From NCBI GenBank assembly GCA_014653605.1, contig JACWEG010000001.1, forward strand, positions 62,001 to 126,000: a stretch of DNA of 64,000 nucleotides, given 5' to 3'. The stretch is from Pelagibacterales bacterium SAG-MED37 (lineage in GTDB: Bacteria; Pseudomonadota; Alphaproteobacteria; Pelagibacterales; Pelagibacteraceae). The stretch's first letter is position 1. The number at the start of each line of letters is the position of its first letter. Below are positions 17,431-26,393 of this stretch, in pieces. The notes below the pieces were generated by a model. That model did no database searches and had not been told where the DNA came from. It saw only the letters and a program-made list of their open reading frames with translations. The position numbers were made by a program, and so were the translations under genes.

Positions 17431-18840
17431 TTATATTTTATGATAGTTATCAACTCCAACAGTATAGTTTGTTCCTGCCAATGGTACTTTTGCTAAAGCA
17501 GAAGCTTCAGATGTTAATGCAGCTAAATCTTCTGGCTCTAAAGAGTGAATATTAGTTTTTCCACAAGCTCTAGCTAAAAGTTGTGCTTCTAAAGTCATAG
17601 AATGCAAATAGTTATATACTCTTAAAGCTGCATCATCAGGATTTAATCTTGCTCTTAATTTTGGATCTTGAGTAGCAACGCCTACTGGACATCTTCCTGT
17701 ATGACAGTGGTAACATTCTCCAGCTTTTACTCCCATTTCTTTTTCAAAATTTGCTTCAGGAATGTCTTTGTTACAATTTAATGCAATCATTGAACCAGTT
17801 CCGATTGCAATTGCGTCAGCACCTAATGCTAAAGCTTTCGCCATATCAGCACCATCTCTTACTCCACCAGCATAAATTAAAGTTACTTTTCCAGTCTTAC
17901 CAACATCATCTAAGGCTCTTCTAGCTTCTCTGATGGCAGCAATTCCAGGAATACCAGTATTTGCTGCAGCTATGTGGGGACCAGCACCGGTAGAACCTTC
18001 CATTCCATCTAAATAAATAGAATCAGGATCACACTTAGCCGCCATACGCACATCATCATAAACTTTTGAAGCACCAAGTTTTAGTTGAATAGGCACTCTA
18101 TTTTTAGTCAATTGTCTTAATTCTTCGACTTTTAAAGCTAGATCGTCTGGACCTAACCAATCAGGGTGTCTTGCTGGAGATCTCTGGTCAATACCAGAAG
18201 GTAATGATCTCATTTCAGCTACTTGGTCAGTAACTTTCTGACCCATTAAATGTCCTCCCATCCCAACTTTTTGTCCTTGTCCGATAAATACTTCTATTCC
18301 ATCCGCTAGTTGAGCGTGATGTGGGTTAAACCCATACCTTGATTGAATACATTGATAAAACCATTTTTCAGAATATCTTCTTTCATCAGGTATCATTCCA
18401 CCTTCACCTGAACAAGTTGCACTTCCAGCCATTGTTGCTCCTCTAGCTAAAGCAGTTTTTGCTTCATAAGAGAGAGCACCAAAACTCATTCCAGTAATAT
18501 ATACAGGAATATCTAATTCAATCGGATTCTCACATCTTGGTCCAATTACAGTTTTAGTTTCACATTTTTCTCTATAACCCTCAATAACAAATCTTGTAAG
18601 TGTCCCAGGTAAGAAAACTAAATCATCAAAAGTTGGAATTTTTTTCATCAATGCCATACCACGCATTCTGTATCTTCCTAATTGTGCTTTAATATGAATG
18701 TCGTCTATAACTTCTGGAGTAAAAATAGCATTATGACCTAATAAACTTTTATTTCTTTTTCCCTCTTCATGTGCATGGACATCAGCTTTTCCACCAACTC
18801 CTTTACCATTAGATTTTTTTTTCTTTTTTCTTTTTGCCAT
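17431..18840 (-). CDS. mgsC: N-methylglutamate synthase subunit C (glutamate-synthase FMN domain)
   Basis: The 469-aa product corresponds to the FMN-binding barrel of glutamate synthase large subunits. It shows GMSFGALSYEAKTALARG, KLGASKVYDDVRMA, the FMN/phosphate loop ALALGADAIAIGTG and the Fe-S cysteines CYHCHTGRCPVG. In MgsABC this subunit catalyses the reductive step that forms N-methylglutamate from GMA and glutamate or 2-oxoglutarate equivalents. The N-terminus is very lysine-rich. It overlaps mgsB by one base, and the gene order after a glutamine-synthetase gene matches both mgsABC and the rhizobial glxBCD set. An ordinary glutamate synthase variant is the alternative reading. Confidence 0.85.
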   Translation of the reverse strand: MAKRKKKKKSNGKGVGGKADVHAHEEGKRNKSLLGHNAIFTPEVIDDIHIKAQLGRYRMRGMALMKKIPTFDDLVFLPGTLTRFVIEGYREKCETKTVIGPRCENPIELDIPVYITGMSFGALSYEAKTALARGATMAGSATCSGEGGMIPDERRYSEKWFYQCIQSRYGFNPHHAQLADGIEVFIGQGQKVGMGGHLMGQKVTDQVAEMRSLPSGIDQRSPARHPDWLGPDDLALKVEELRQLTKNRVPIQLKLGASKVYDDVRMAAKCDPDSIYLDGMEGSTGAGPHIAAANTGIPGIAAIREARRALDDVGKTGKVTLIYAGGVRDGADMAKALALGADAIAIGTGSMIALNCNKDIPEANFEKEMGVKAGECYHCHTGRCPVGVATQDPKLRARLNPDDAALRVYNYLHSMTLEAQLLARACGKTNIHSLEPEDLAALTSEASALAKVPLAGTNYTVGVDNYHKI

Positions 18841-19694
18841 TAGATAGCTCCTTTTTTTTCAGTTGGTTCTAAATTGTCATAATTCCAAAGTTTTTTTCCA
18901 GCTACTATTTTTTTCATTTTACTCACGTCAAAATTTTCACCAATTTCAGCAACTTTTAATTTTCTTTTTAGCCAATCTTGATCACTTTTTGTTAACTCTG
19001 AGTCTACAGCATCACTACCATAAGACCCAATTTGTCCACCTATGAAAATTGTCCCATCATACATCGAGTCACCTAAATTAATTCCTACATCTCCAAGTAT
19101 AATAATTCTTCCTCTTTGCATCATAAATCCAGTAAATGCTCCAGCATCACCACCAATTATTATTGTTCCACCCTTCATATCTATTCCAGTTCTTGCGCCA
19201 ACACTTCCTTTACAAATTAAATCACCACCTCTGATTGCAGCTCCAAAACATGATCCTGCATTTTTTTCAATTACAACTTTTCCAGCCATTAAGTTTTCCG
19301 CACATGACCATCCAACTCTCCCATTAATTCTAACAGTAGGACCATCACATGATCCCATTCCAAAATAACCTAAACTTCCTTCAAAAATTAAATTTAATTT
19401 ATTCAAAATACCAACGCCTAAACTATGTTTTCCTTGAGGATTTTTAATTACGATCGTTCCAAAGCCCTGACTCATTAAATTATCTATTTCCTTATTAGCT
19501 TCAGCAGCTGTCATATCTTTAACATCTAGATTAGTCCTTTTATTAAAATCAACATCATAAGTACCAAAGTAATAAAAATTTTCTGCTTCGTCAGGATTAA
19601 AGAATTTTTGTTGAGTTCTTCCTGTTAAAACTTCTGTATGCATACCCATAGCTTGGGCTTTTGTTTTTTTTTCAGTACTCTTTAAATTTGCCAT
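18840..19694 (-). CDS. mgsB: N-methylglutamate synthase subunit B (GltB C-terminal beta-helix)
   Basis: The 284-aa protein has the glycine-rich repeats of the glutamate synthase C-terminal right-handed beta-helix, for example GVGARTGIDMKGGTIIIGGDAG and similar turns, and no other domain. In glutamate synthases this domain is structural and helps organise the ammonia channel. As a stand-alone polypeptide it occurs in MgsABC and GlxBCD systems. It overlaps mgsA by 13 bases and mgsC by 1 base, which suggests translational coupling and fixed subunit ratios. Confidence 0.85.
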   Translation of the reverse strand: MANLKSTEKKTKAQAMGMHTEVLTGRTQQKFFNPDEAENFYYFGTYDVDFNKRTNLDVKDMTAAEANKEIDNLMSQGFGTIVIKNPQGKHSLGVGILNKLNLIFEGSLGYFGMGSCDGPTVRINGRVGWSCAENLMAGKVVIEKNAGSCFGAAIRGGDLICKGSVGARTGIDMKGGTIIIGGDAGAFTGFMMQRGRIIILGDVGINLGDSMYDGTIFIGGQIGSYGSDAVDSELTKSDQDWLKRKLKVAEIGENFDVSKMKKIVAGKKLWNYDNLEPTEKKGAI

Positions 19695-20626
19695 ACTTTT
19701 ACCTCTCCATCAAAAGGATCATAAGTATCTATTTCTTGTGGTAAAATTGATCTAATAGCTATTTCTTCAGATCCCATAGCAACTAAATCATCAGACTCAT
19801 ATAGTACCAAAGGTTTTGCGGCCATAGTATCTTTCGCCATACCTAAAGAGTCTTTTGTAGCTACAAAGTAAGTAAATACCCCATCTAAACCTGACAAAGA
19901 CTCTTTCATTCCCTCTTCTAAGGAAGCGCCATCTCTCATTTTTTCAGCAAGATAAACTGCGATCAACTCTGAATCACACTCAGACATAAATCTCATGCCT
20001 TTATTTTCTAAAGCTCTTCTATTATTCCAATAATTTGTTAATTGACCATTATGAACAACAGATACATCACTAAAAGGATAACCCCAAAAAGGGTGAGCAG
20101 ATTTAATATCTACACCTGACTCAGTTGCCATCCTCGCGTGACCAATTGCATGGGTTCCAACAACTTTATCTAAATTATATCTATCACAAACCATTTTAGC
20201 ATTTCCTAAATCTTTAATTACTTCCAGAGATTTACCCATAGAAAGAATTTCCACACCTGGAATACCCTCAATCTTTTGTGAAAACTCTAATAAATCTTTT
20301 TTATTATATTCAATTTCATATCTTAAAGAGTATGGAAGTATTCTATCTTGCTTAATAATTTTAGCTCCTAATTCTAAAAGATAATTATCAACAATTTTTT
20401 TTCTTTCATCATAAACAGATACATCCTCTGATATTGATGTACTTCCTTCTCCAACATTTTCACCTACTTTAAAACGCATGATGAAATTTTTACCATCTGT
20501 ATCACCATACAAAGCATAACCAGTTGAGTCTTCCCCTCTATGTTTAAGAGCTTGCAACATCCCTTGAAGCTCATGTCCTACTTTTGAAGATTTACCCCTA
20601 TGTATTAGTCCCGCGATTCCGCACAT
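19682..20626 (-). CDS. mgsA: N-methylglutamate synthase subunit A (class II glutamine amidotransferase)
   Basis: After the initiator Met the chain begins MCGIAGLIH, placing the catalytic Cys2 of class II (Ntn) amidotransferases at the mature N-terminus. Further family motifs are HRGEDSTGYA, GHARMATES and VVHNGQLTNYW. The 314-aa subunit would hydrolyse the amide of GMA or glutamine, passing methylamine or ammonia to MgsC. It starts 23 bases after a glutamine-synthetase-family gene and overlaps mgsB. Whether it acts on GMA rather than glutamine is inferred from operon composition. Confidence 0.85.
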   Translation of the reverse strand: MCGIAGLIHRGKSSKVGHELQGMLQALKHRGEDSTGYALYGDTDGKNFIMRFKVGENVGEGSTSISEDVSVYDERKKIVDNYLLELGAKIIKQDRILPYSLRYEIEYNKKDLLEFSQKIEGIPGVEILSMGKSLEVIKDLGNAKMVCDRYNLDKVVGTHAIGHARMATESGVDIKSAHPFWGYPFSDVSVVHNGQLTNYWNNRRALENKGMRFMSECDSELIAVYLAEKMRDGASLEEGMKESLSGLDGVFTYFVATKDSLGMAKDTMAAKPLVLYESDDLVAMGSEEIAIRSILPQEIDTYDPFDGEVKVWQI

Positions 20627-20649
20627 ATACTTCCTTTTCTAATAATTTT

Positions 20650-22119
20650 TTATGGTAGGCAATCAAGATAAGTATCTAGATCCCATTGAGTTGTTGCACC
20701 TAAAAATTTTTCCCATTCATCATTCTTATACCAATGAAATATTTTATACATTTCATCAGGCATTGCTGATTGAATTACTTTATCAGCAGCCAATTGATCT
20801 AATGCTTCACCAAGACTTAAAGGTAATTTTTTAACATCCTTACCAGCTTTTTGAGCTTCATAAATGTTTCTAGACTCTGGTTTACCTGGATCAATTTTAT
20901 TTGTTAAACCATCATCAAATGCTTTCAATAGACCTGCTCCCATCAAATAAGGATTATGCATTGAGTCTACTGATCTATATTCAAATCGTCCTGGAGCAGA
21001 AACTCTTAATCCACAAGTTCTATTTTGATAACCCCAGTCTGCATAAACAGGTGCCCAGAATCCTTGATCCCACAATCTTCGATAAGAATTAACTGTTGAT
21101 GACCCGATTGCGGTAAGTGCTCCTAAATGCTTCATTACTCCTCCTATAGATAACAAACCTACTTTACCAGGTAACTGAACATCTTTAGTATCAGGCATAA
21201 ATGTATTTGTACCACCCTCTACATAGCTAAAAACCTCGTCCATTCCTGGAATAGATTTATGACCTAATTTATTTACCTTATCTTTACCACCTGTCCATAA
21301 AGACATGTTAGTGTGACATCCACTTGCAGATACTCCCATAAAAGGTTTGGTCATAAAGCAAGCAATTAAGTTGAATTCTCTTGCTACTTGTGCACAGATT
21401 TGCCTATAAGTTGAAAGTCTATCTGCATTTCTTAAGACATCATCGTACATCCAGTTTAATTCAAGTTGTCCTGGGGCATCTTCATGATCACCTTGAATCA
21501 TATCAAAGCCCATTGCTCTAGCGTATTCCATCACTTTCATGAAAACAGGTCTTAGAGACTCAAATTGATCAATATGATAACAATAAGGTTTAGAAAATCC
21601 TTTACCTGTTGGGGTACCATCTGGATTTTTTGTTAACCACATCATTTCAGGTTCAGTGCCAACTCTCAATTGGTAACCATGTTTTTTCTTAAACTCTTCA
21701 GCAATTATTCTTAAATTTCCTCTACAATCAGATGTTAAATGCCCACCTGGATTTTCTCTTTCTTCTCTATTTCTAAAACAAGTAACGAATACTCTTCCAA
21801 CTTTTTTATCCCAGGGAAGTTGACAGAAAGTTTCAGGATCTGGGATTCCAACTAATTCTTTAGCTTCAGGCCCGTATCCTATGTAATTGTTATGTCTATC
21901 TAAAAATAAGTTGGCAGTAGCACCGTAAACTAACTGAAATCCTTTTTCACAAGTTCTTTCCCAGTGATCGGAAGGAATACCTTTACCAACCACTCTTCCT
22001 GTGACTGATATAAATTGAAAAAAAATATATTCAACTCCAAGTTCATTTATTTTAGCTCTAACTTGTTTTACAAGTTTATCTCTGCCAGGTTTATTTACGT
22101 GTTTTTCTAGATCTGTCAT
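20650..22119 (-). CDS. glnT: Glutamine synthetase family enzyme leading the mgs operon
   Basis: The 489-aa protein has superfamily motifs IQGDHEDAPGQLELNW, SASGCHTNMSLW, NSYRRLWD and PGRFEYRSVDSMHNPYLMGAG, and ends in TQWDLDTYLDC. It is about 50 residues longer than GmaS-type proteins and lacks the GAGFAGFA motif of the other paralogue. As first gene before mgsABC it could form the glutamyl-amide that MgsA uses, either GMA from methylamine or glutamine from ammonia. Operon position favours a direct pathway role, while family length and motifs point to the 13677-15002 gene as GmaS; both are plausible. Confidence 0.75.
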   Translation of the reverse strand: MTDLEKHVNKPGRDKLVKQVRAKINELGVEYIFFQFISVTGRVVGKGIPSDHWERTCEKGFQLVYGATANLFLDRHNNYIGYGPEAKELVGIPDPETFCQLPWDKKVGRVFVTCFRNREERENPGGHLTSDCRGNLRIIAEEFKKKHGYQLRVGTEPEMMWLTKNPDGTPTGKGFSKPYCYHIDQFESLRPVFMKVMEYARAMGFDMIQGDHEDAPGQLELNWMYDDVLRNADRLSTYRQICAQVAREFNLIACFMTKPFMGVSASGCHTNMSLWTGGKDKVNKLGHKSIPGMDEVFSYVEGGTNTFMPDTKDVQLPGKVGLLSIGGVMKHLGALTAIGSSTVNSYRRLWDQGFWAPVYADWGYQNRTCGLRVSAPGRFEYRSVDSMHNPYLMGAGLLKAFDDGLTNKIDPGKPESRNIYEAQKAGKDVKKLPLSLGEALDQLAADKVIQSAMPDEMYKIFHWYKNDEWEKFLGATTQWDLDTYLDCLP

Positions 22120-22189
22120 AGTTCCCTCTATTAAGAATTTTTAGTTCAAAAAGGTAACTGAAAAAAAAACTTCTGTCTACTTAGATAAA

Positions 22190-23515
22190 CTAGCTCCAAG
22201 GAAACGGACTGTTCGAAGTAGGGTGAAGCTCACCCTTCTCGTATCGGTTGAATCTAAAAGGTTTTAATAAGTCACTTTCTTGTCCTAAAATTTCTTTTGC
22301 AACTAGTTCACCAACACCAATCATTTTATAACCATGATTAGCGTCAGCAATCATATAAACATTTTCTAAAAATCTATCAAAGATTGGAAACGAGTCTGGT
22401 GTCATGCATCCTAGTCCACCTGAAGGACCTTTCCTATATAAATGAGATTTACCTTCAAATCTTTTTTGACAGTGAGCTAAAGCAGAACACCACATTTCAT
22501 TAAAAGCCTCTGTAGTTTGATACTCATGTGATTTTATTCCATAAGGATCAACATTTACTTCATCAAAATGTTTATCAACTATGTAAGGAGATGTACCTCC
22601 TTGAACACCTAAACCTTCAATGTCTGGTTTATAATAAATTCCCCAAATTTTATCAGTAATCAATTTTTTTGTAGTATCAGAATATAATGGAGCGGTGGAA
22701 TCTACATGAATAACTGGTGGTTGATTACCATCGTTTGTCTTTAAAAAATCTGGCTCTACTCCAATAACTCCTTCTTGAAGCATCCAGTATTTCCACATTT
22801 CAGTTTCATGTAATTTTCCATCGTTACCCTTAATTTTTGCAGTCTTAGGAAGTTCTAACATATTCCAAAAATCTCTTACCCATGGTCCTGCCCCAACAAC
22901 AATTTGTTCACAATCTATTGTTCCTTTATCTGTTTCTACACCAGTTACTGCTTTACTGTTGCTACCTCTTTTAAAACCTGTAACCTTTACACCTTTAATA
23001 ACGTTAACTCCATTGCTTACAGATTTTTGTTCTAGTGCTTTAATAGAGTCTTTATTAAATGCATAACCACCTTTTTTTTCATGCAGAACAGATGTTATTC
23101 CTTTGGCCTGCCAATCATCAAACATGCCCTTCATATATTTTGTACAATCTTTTTCTCCTTCTATAAATTCCGACTCATAACCAATAGCTTTTTGTTGTTC
23201 ATAAATTGACGCAACATCTTTATGCATAACTTCAGGAGAAATTTGAAGATAACCCACAGCATTATATTTCCATGCTTTTGGATCACTTTCCCAAACAGAA
23301 ACTGAGTGAGCCATTAGTTCTCTCATTGCTGGCTGAAAATAATTATTTCTTACAACCCCACATGCAATCCCGCTTGCACCAGCAGCAGTATCATCTTTCT
23401 CTAAAACTATTATTTCTCCGGGATTTTTATAAGTCTCTGAAAGCTTCCAAGCAGTGCTTAAACCGTGAATTCCTCCACCTATAATTACTACTTTAGCTTT
23501 TGTCGGTAATGACAT
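22190..23515 (-). CDS. SoxB-like FAD-dependent amine oxidoreductase
   Basis: This 441-aa flavoenzyme begins with a dinucleotide-binding motif (VVIIGGGIHGLSTAW) followed by EKDDTAAGASGIACGVVRNNYF and later GLGCMTPDSFPIFDR and ADANHGYKMIGVGELVA, the layout of sarcosine oxidase beta and dimethylglycine dehydrogenase FAD domains. Family members oxidise N-methyl groups of amino acids or amines. Unlike the second SoxB-like gene in the window, it has no partner alpha, gamma or delta genes. It lies between tdm/regulator and the glutamine-synthetase-mgs genes, so it may act on an intermediate of TMAO breakdown. Substrate is unknown. Confidence 0.75.
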   Translation of the reverse strand: MSLPTKAKVVIIGGGIHGLSTAWKLSETYKNPGEIIVLEKDDTAAGASGIACGVVRNNYFQPAMRELMAHSVSVWESDPKAWKYNAVGYLQISPEVMHKDVASIYEQQKAIGYESEFIEGEKDCTKYMKGMFDDWQAKGITSVLHEKKGGYAFNKDSIKALEQKSVSNGVNVIKGVKVTGFKRGSNSKAVTGVETDKGTIDCEQIVVGAGPWVRDFWNMLELPKTAKIKGNDGKLHETEMWKYWMLQEGVIGVEPDFLKTNDGNQPPVIHVDSTAPLYSDTTKKLITDKIWGIYYKPDIEGLGVQGGTSPYIVDKHFDEVNVDPYGIKSHEYQTTEAFNEMWCSALAHCQKRFEGKSHLYRKGPSGGLGCMTPDSFPIFDRFLENVYMIADANHGYKMIGVGELVAKEILGQESDLLKPFRFNRYEKGELHPTSNSPFPWS

Positions 23516-23605
23516 AAATCAAACTTTATTTTTAGTGAAAGTTAAATATATAATTTTTTTTATATATATAAAATATAAGTAATAAATATATTAAGTAAAA
23601 TTCTA

Positions 23606-23956
23606 TTAGAAACTAAGATTTTTTAAGGTTTGAAGATATAGATTAAATTCATCTATGAATGATTTACTTGGTTTTATAAATTTTTTTCTTTGATCATCTG
23701 ATGCCTTTTCTAAAAAAAAGAAACCCTTTTCACACGCCTCATTTATCATTAAAGCTGATTTTGGTCTGGATGTCTTAAATAATTTTGTCTTCAATTCCTC
23801 AACAGTTAGATGTTCCTCATACTTAAAAGCATGCATAACCAACAACATCATATGATAATGAGATGGAGATTTTCTAAAAAAATAATTACTAGACATATGG
23901 GAAAGTTTCATTTGATCCTCCCAAAATTCTAATAAATCTTTAGTTGTTTTTGTCAT
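23606..23956 (-). CDS. Small MarR-like winged-helix protein
   Basis: The 116-aa protein consists of helices followed by a recognisable winged-helix part: HLTVEELKTKLFKTSRPKSALMINEACEKGFFF, then KASDDQRKKFIKPSKSFIDEF, which resembles the wing and C-terminal helix of MarR regulators. Its start touches the stop of tdm (shared base at 23956), so it is made with the demethylase. A role as local regulator of the tdm/tmo region is inferred; the similarity is seen by eye and is not strong. Confidence 0.6.
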   Translation of the reverse strand: MTKTTKDLLEFWEDQMKLSHMSSNYFFRKSPSHYHMMLLVMHAFKYEEHLTVEELKTKLFKTSRPKSALMINEACEKGFFFLEKASDDQRKKFIKPSKSFIDEFNLYLQTLKNLSF

Positions 23957-26292
23957 TAGGATTTTACTCTAGTCTTTTTAGGGTCGAAATGAGGGAAAGC
24001 CACTACTTTGGCAGAAATTCTTTTTTGATGACCATCAATTTTACCAACTTCAACTTCAGTCCCTAATTCTGAATATTGATTATCAATTCTACATAAAGCT
24101 ATATTTTTATTAAGAACGGTAGACAAACAGCCACTCGTAATTACTCCTACCTGAGACCTTCCGATATGGACGCAATCACCATGTCCTGCAGCTTCCTTAC
24201 CAATCAGTTCTAATCCAACAAGTTTTTTTTGTGGATTTAATTTTCTCTCTTTTAAATTATCTTTGCCTATAAAATCTGCTTCTTTAGTTTTTAAAGGAAC
24301 AGCAAAACCAATACCTGCTTCAAATGGGTCTTGTTGACCATCAAATTCATTGCCAAACAAAATTAAACCTGCTTCAATTCTTAATTTATCTAGAGCTGCA
24401 AATCCTGCTGGTATTAAACCATCATCTTTTCCAGCTACTATTAGTTTATCCCAAACTTCAGGAGCATGTTTTGGATGACACCATATTTCATAACCAAGTT
24501 CACCAGTATATCCTGTTCTTGATACGATTAATGGAATACCTTGAAGTTCTTCTACTCTACAAACAGTAAATCTAAACCATTCTAATTCATCAATAGAAGG
24601 TTGGGTAGGTGGAGTAAAAATTATTTTTTTTAATATTTCTCTGCTTTTTGGACCTTGAATAGAAACATTACTTATTTGGTCTGTAGAATTTTTTATATTT
24701 ACTTTATAATTTTTCTTTTTTGCGATTTCTTTTAACCATTCTCCTGAATATTCATCACCACAAATCCATCTGAAACCAGTTTCACTTAATCTTAATAAAG
24801 TACCATCATCAAACATCATTCCATTTTCATAACACATAGCAGAGTAAACAACTTGACCAACTGAAAGTTTTTTTATGTTTCTTGTCAGAGTATAATTCAT
24901 TAATTCCTCAGCATCTGGTCCAATGATTTCGAATTTTCTTAATGATGAAAGATCAATTAAAACAGCTTTCTCTCGACACGCAGTATATTCCTCAACTAAA
25001 CCATGTTTAGTGTAATCATTTGGTAACCAAAATCCCCTTGCATCAATAAAGTTTCGGGTTAATTTTGAAGTTCTATCGTGAAAACCAGAGTTTCTAGTGA
25101 GCTTTTTTTCTGAGTCTGTTTTCATTCTAAAAGCAAATGATTTGGAAAATTCTTTTTTTTTGTCATATGTTCTAACAAAGATATCAGTCGGATTCCATGA
25201 ATTGCAAGGATCAATATCACTAGGACATGCGGTGGTTCCGATTGTTAAATCTTTTAAAGCTTTAAACATTACATAATCTCCCGGTCTAGCGTAAGATTCA
25301 TCAGAAATTACAGAATTAAGACCTGTAGAAGAAGTGTTAAAAAATAAGTTTATCGCATGCCAACCTTTTTGCTTTTGAACTCCATATTTACTCATTGAGC
25401 TTGTTAAATTGTCAGAGCAATTAGGATGGCCGAAGTAACCTACATCTTCATAATATTTAGAAGTGCAAGCTAAATTAAAAGTATCATGTTTACCAACAGT
25501 ATCTCTTATAACTTCGACAAGTGGTTCATGATCAGTGTCATAGAATTTTGAAAATAATCCTGGACCTGGAAAAGTATTACCCATAAATGTTCTGGTAGTT
25601 TGCCAGTCAAGTCCTTTTTCAATACCTTTATCAAGTTTTCTAGTATCAAATGCAACAAAGTCTGAACATTGCCTGCCTGCTGGACTAATTACCTGAATGT
25701 AATCACCTTCTTTAACTTGATATGAAATACATGTTTGTCTATTTATATTTTTTTCGTAATTAGGCTCAAAAACAGGGTCAGGGATAATAGACAATTCTTT
25801 ATCTTTAGTAATTTTTGCGCGTTTAATAAATATTGTTAAATCTCCTGAAGGATTTTGATCACTTATCAACATTTCATTTTTAGGTGCTGAAAAAATTACA
25901 TAACATCTGTCTTTTGATTTTAATTTTACTTTCTCACCACTAGGCGTATCTTTATCAAAAATAATCGATGATTTAGAATTATTGATATTTAAGTTTCTTT
26001 TTTTTAATTGAAGTTTAGTTATCAGAGAACTTTCATCATTATTATTTAATATCTCTTTAATAAAACTTTTTTTAATATTTTCTTTTAAACTTAATATTCC
26101 TAATTCAGATTTACCATTTTTATCAAAACAAATTATTTCACAAATTTGATTTCCTTCTTCATTAATTATTTCTATTTGATCATCAGGAAAAATTTGCAAA
26201 CCTGTTAATCCTCCGATATTGACCGTGTGTCTTTCAACTCCAGGTGGCAATACGTTTAGTCCAGGTTCTTTAATATCTAAAGTAGTAGGCAT
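23956..26292 (-). CDS. tdm: Trimethylamine N-oxide demethylase
   Basis: The 778-aa two-domain protein matches Tdm: an N-terminal DUF1989 domain (about 1-390) and a C-terminal GcvT-like folate-binding domain (about 400-770, with KLRIEAGLILFGNE and EAGIGFAVPLKT). Cys276, Cys292 and Cys356 have spacings of 16 and 64, the same as the zinc cysteines I recall for the Methylocella silvestris enzyme (263, 279, 343). Tdm splits TMAO to dimethylamine and formaldehyde, with THF accepting the C1 unit. The gene is divergent from tmoX, sharing a 101-base control region, and is followed by a MarR-like gene. Length, domains and neighbours all agree. Confidence 0.93.
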   Translation of the reverse strand: MPTTLDIKEPGLNVLPPGVERHTVNIGGLTGLQIFPDDQIEIINEEGNQICEIICFDKNGKSELGILSLKENIKKSFIKEILNNNDESSLITKLQLKKRNLNINNSKSSIIFDKDTPSGEKVKLKSKDRCYVIFSAPKNEMLISDQNPSGDLTIFIKRAKITKDKELSIIPDPVFEPNYEKNINRQTCISYQVKEGDYIQVISPAGRQCSDFVAFDTRKLDKGIEKGLDWQTTRTFMGNTFPGPGLFSKFYDTDHEPLVEVIRDTVGKHDTFNLACTSKYYEDVGYFGHPNCSDNLTSSMSKYGVQKQKGWHAINLFFNTSSTGLNSVISDESYARPGDYVMFKALKDLTIGTTACPSDIDPCNSWNPTDIFVRTYDKKKEFSKSFAFRMKTDSEKKLTRNSGFHDRTSKLTRNFIDARGFWLPNDYTKHGLVEEYTACREKAVLIDLSSLRKFEIIGPDAEELMNYTLTRNIKKLSVGQVVYSAMCYENGMMFDDGTLLRLSETGFRWICGDEYSGEWLKEIAKKKNYKVNIKNSTDQISNVSIQGPKSREILKKIIFTPPTQPSIDELEWFRFTVCRVEELQGIPLIVSRTGYTGELGYEIWCHPKHAPEVWDKLIVAGKDDGLIPAGFAALDKLRIEAGLILFGNEFDGQQDPFEAGIGFAVPLKTKEADFIGKDNLKERKLNPQKKLVGLELIGKEAAGHGDCVHIGRSQVGVITSGCLSTVLNKNIALCRIDNQYSELGTEVEVGKIDGHQKRISAKVVAFPHFDPKKTRVKS

Positions 26293-26335
26293 CTTTTATA
26301 AATATTTAGATTTATATTATATAAATATCTATGTG

Positions 26336-26364
26336 TTGACTATCCTATTAGTAAAGCACATAAT
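26336..26364 (+). promoter_or_regulatory. Sigma-70-type promoter of tmoX in the tdm-tmoX divergent region
   Basis: TTGACT (26336-26341), a 17-base spacer and CATAAT (26359-26364) give a near-consensus promoter upstream of tmoX; an AGGAGGA ribosome site follows at 26384. AT-rich repeats ATAAATAT on either side of 26300-26330 could hold the tdm promoter or an operator. Confidence 0.7.
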
Positions 26365-26393
26365 ATTAAGATTAACTAGTACTAGGAGGAATA

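Noticed and set aside
19042-19368. 108-aa plus-strand ORF opposite mgsB
   Set aside because: It is the reverse complement of the Gly-rich beta-helix repeats and shows only Pro/Ile-rich repeats expected from that strand.
22120-22189. Possible riboswitch in the spacer before the glutamine-synthetase/mgs operon
   Set aside because: Only about 70 bases, AT-rich and without the paired elements of glycine, SAM or glutamine RNA motifs.
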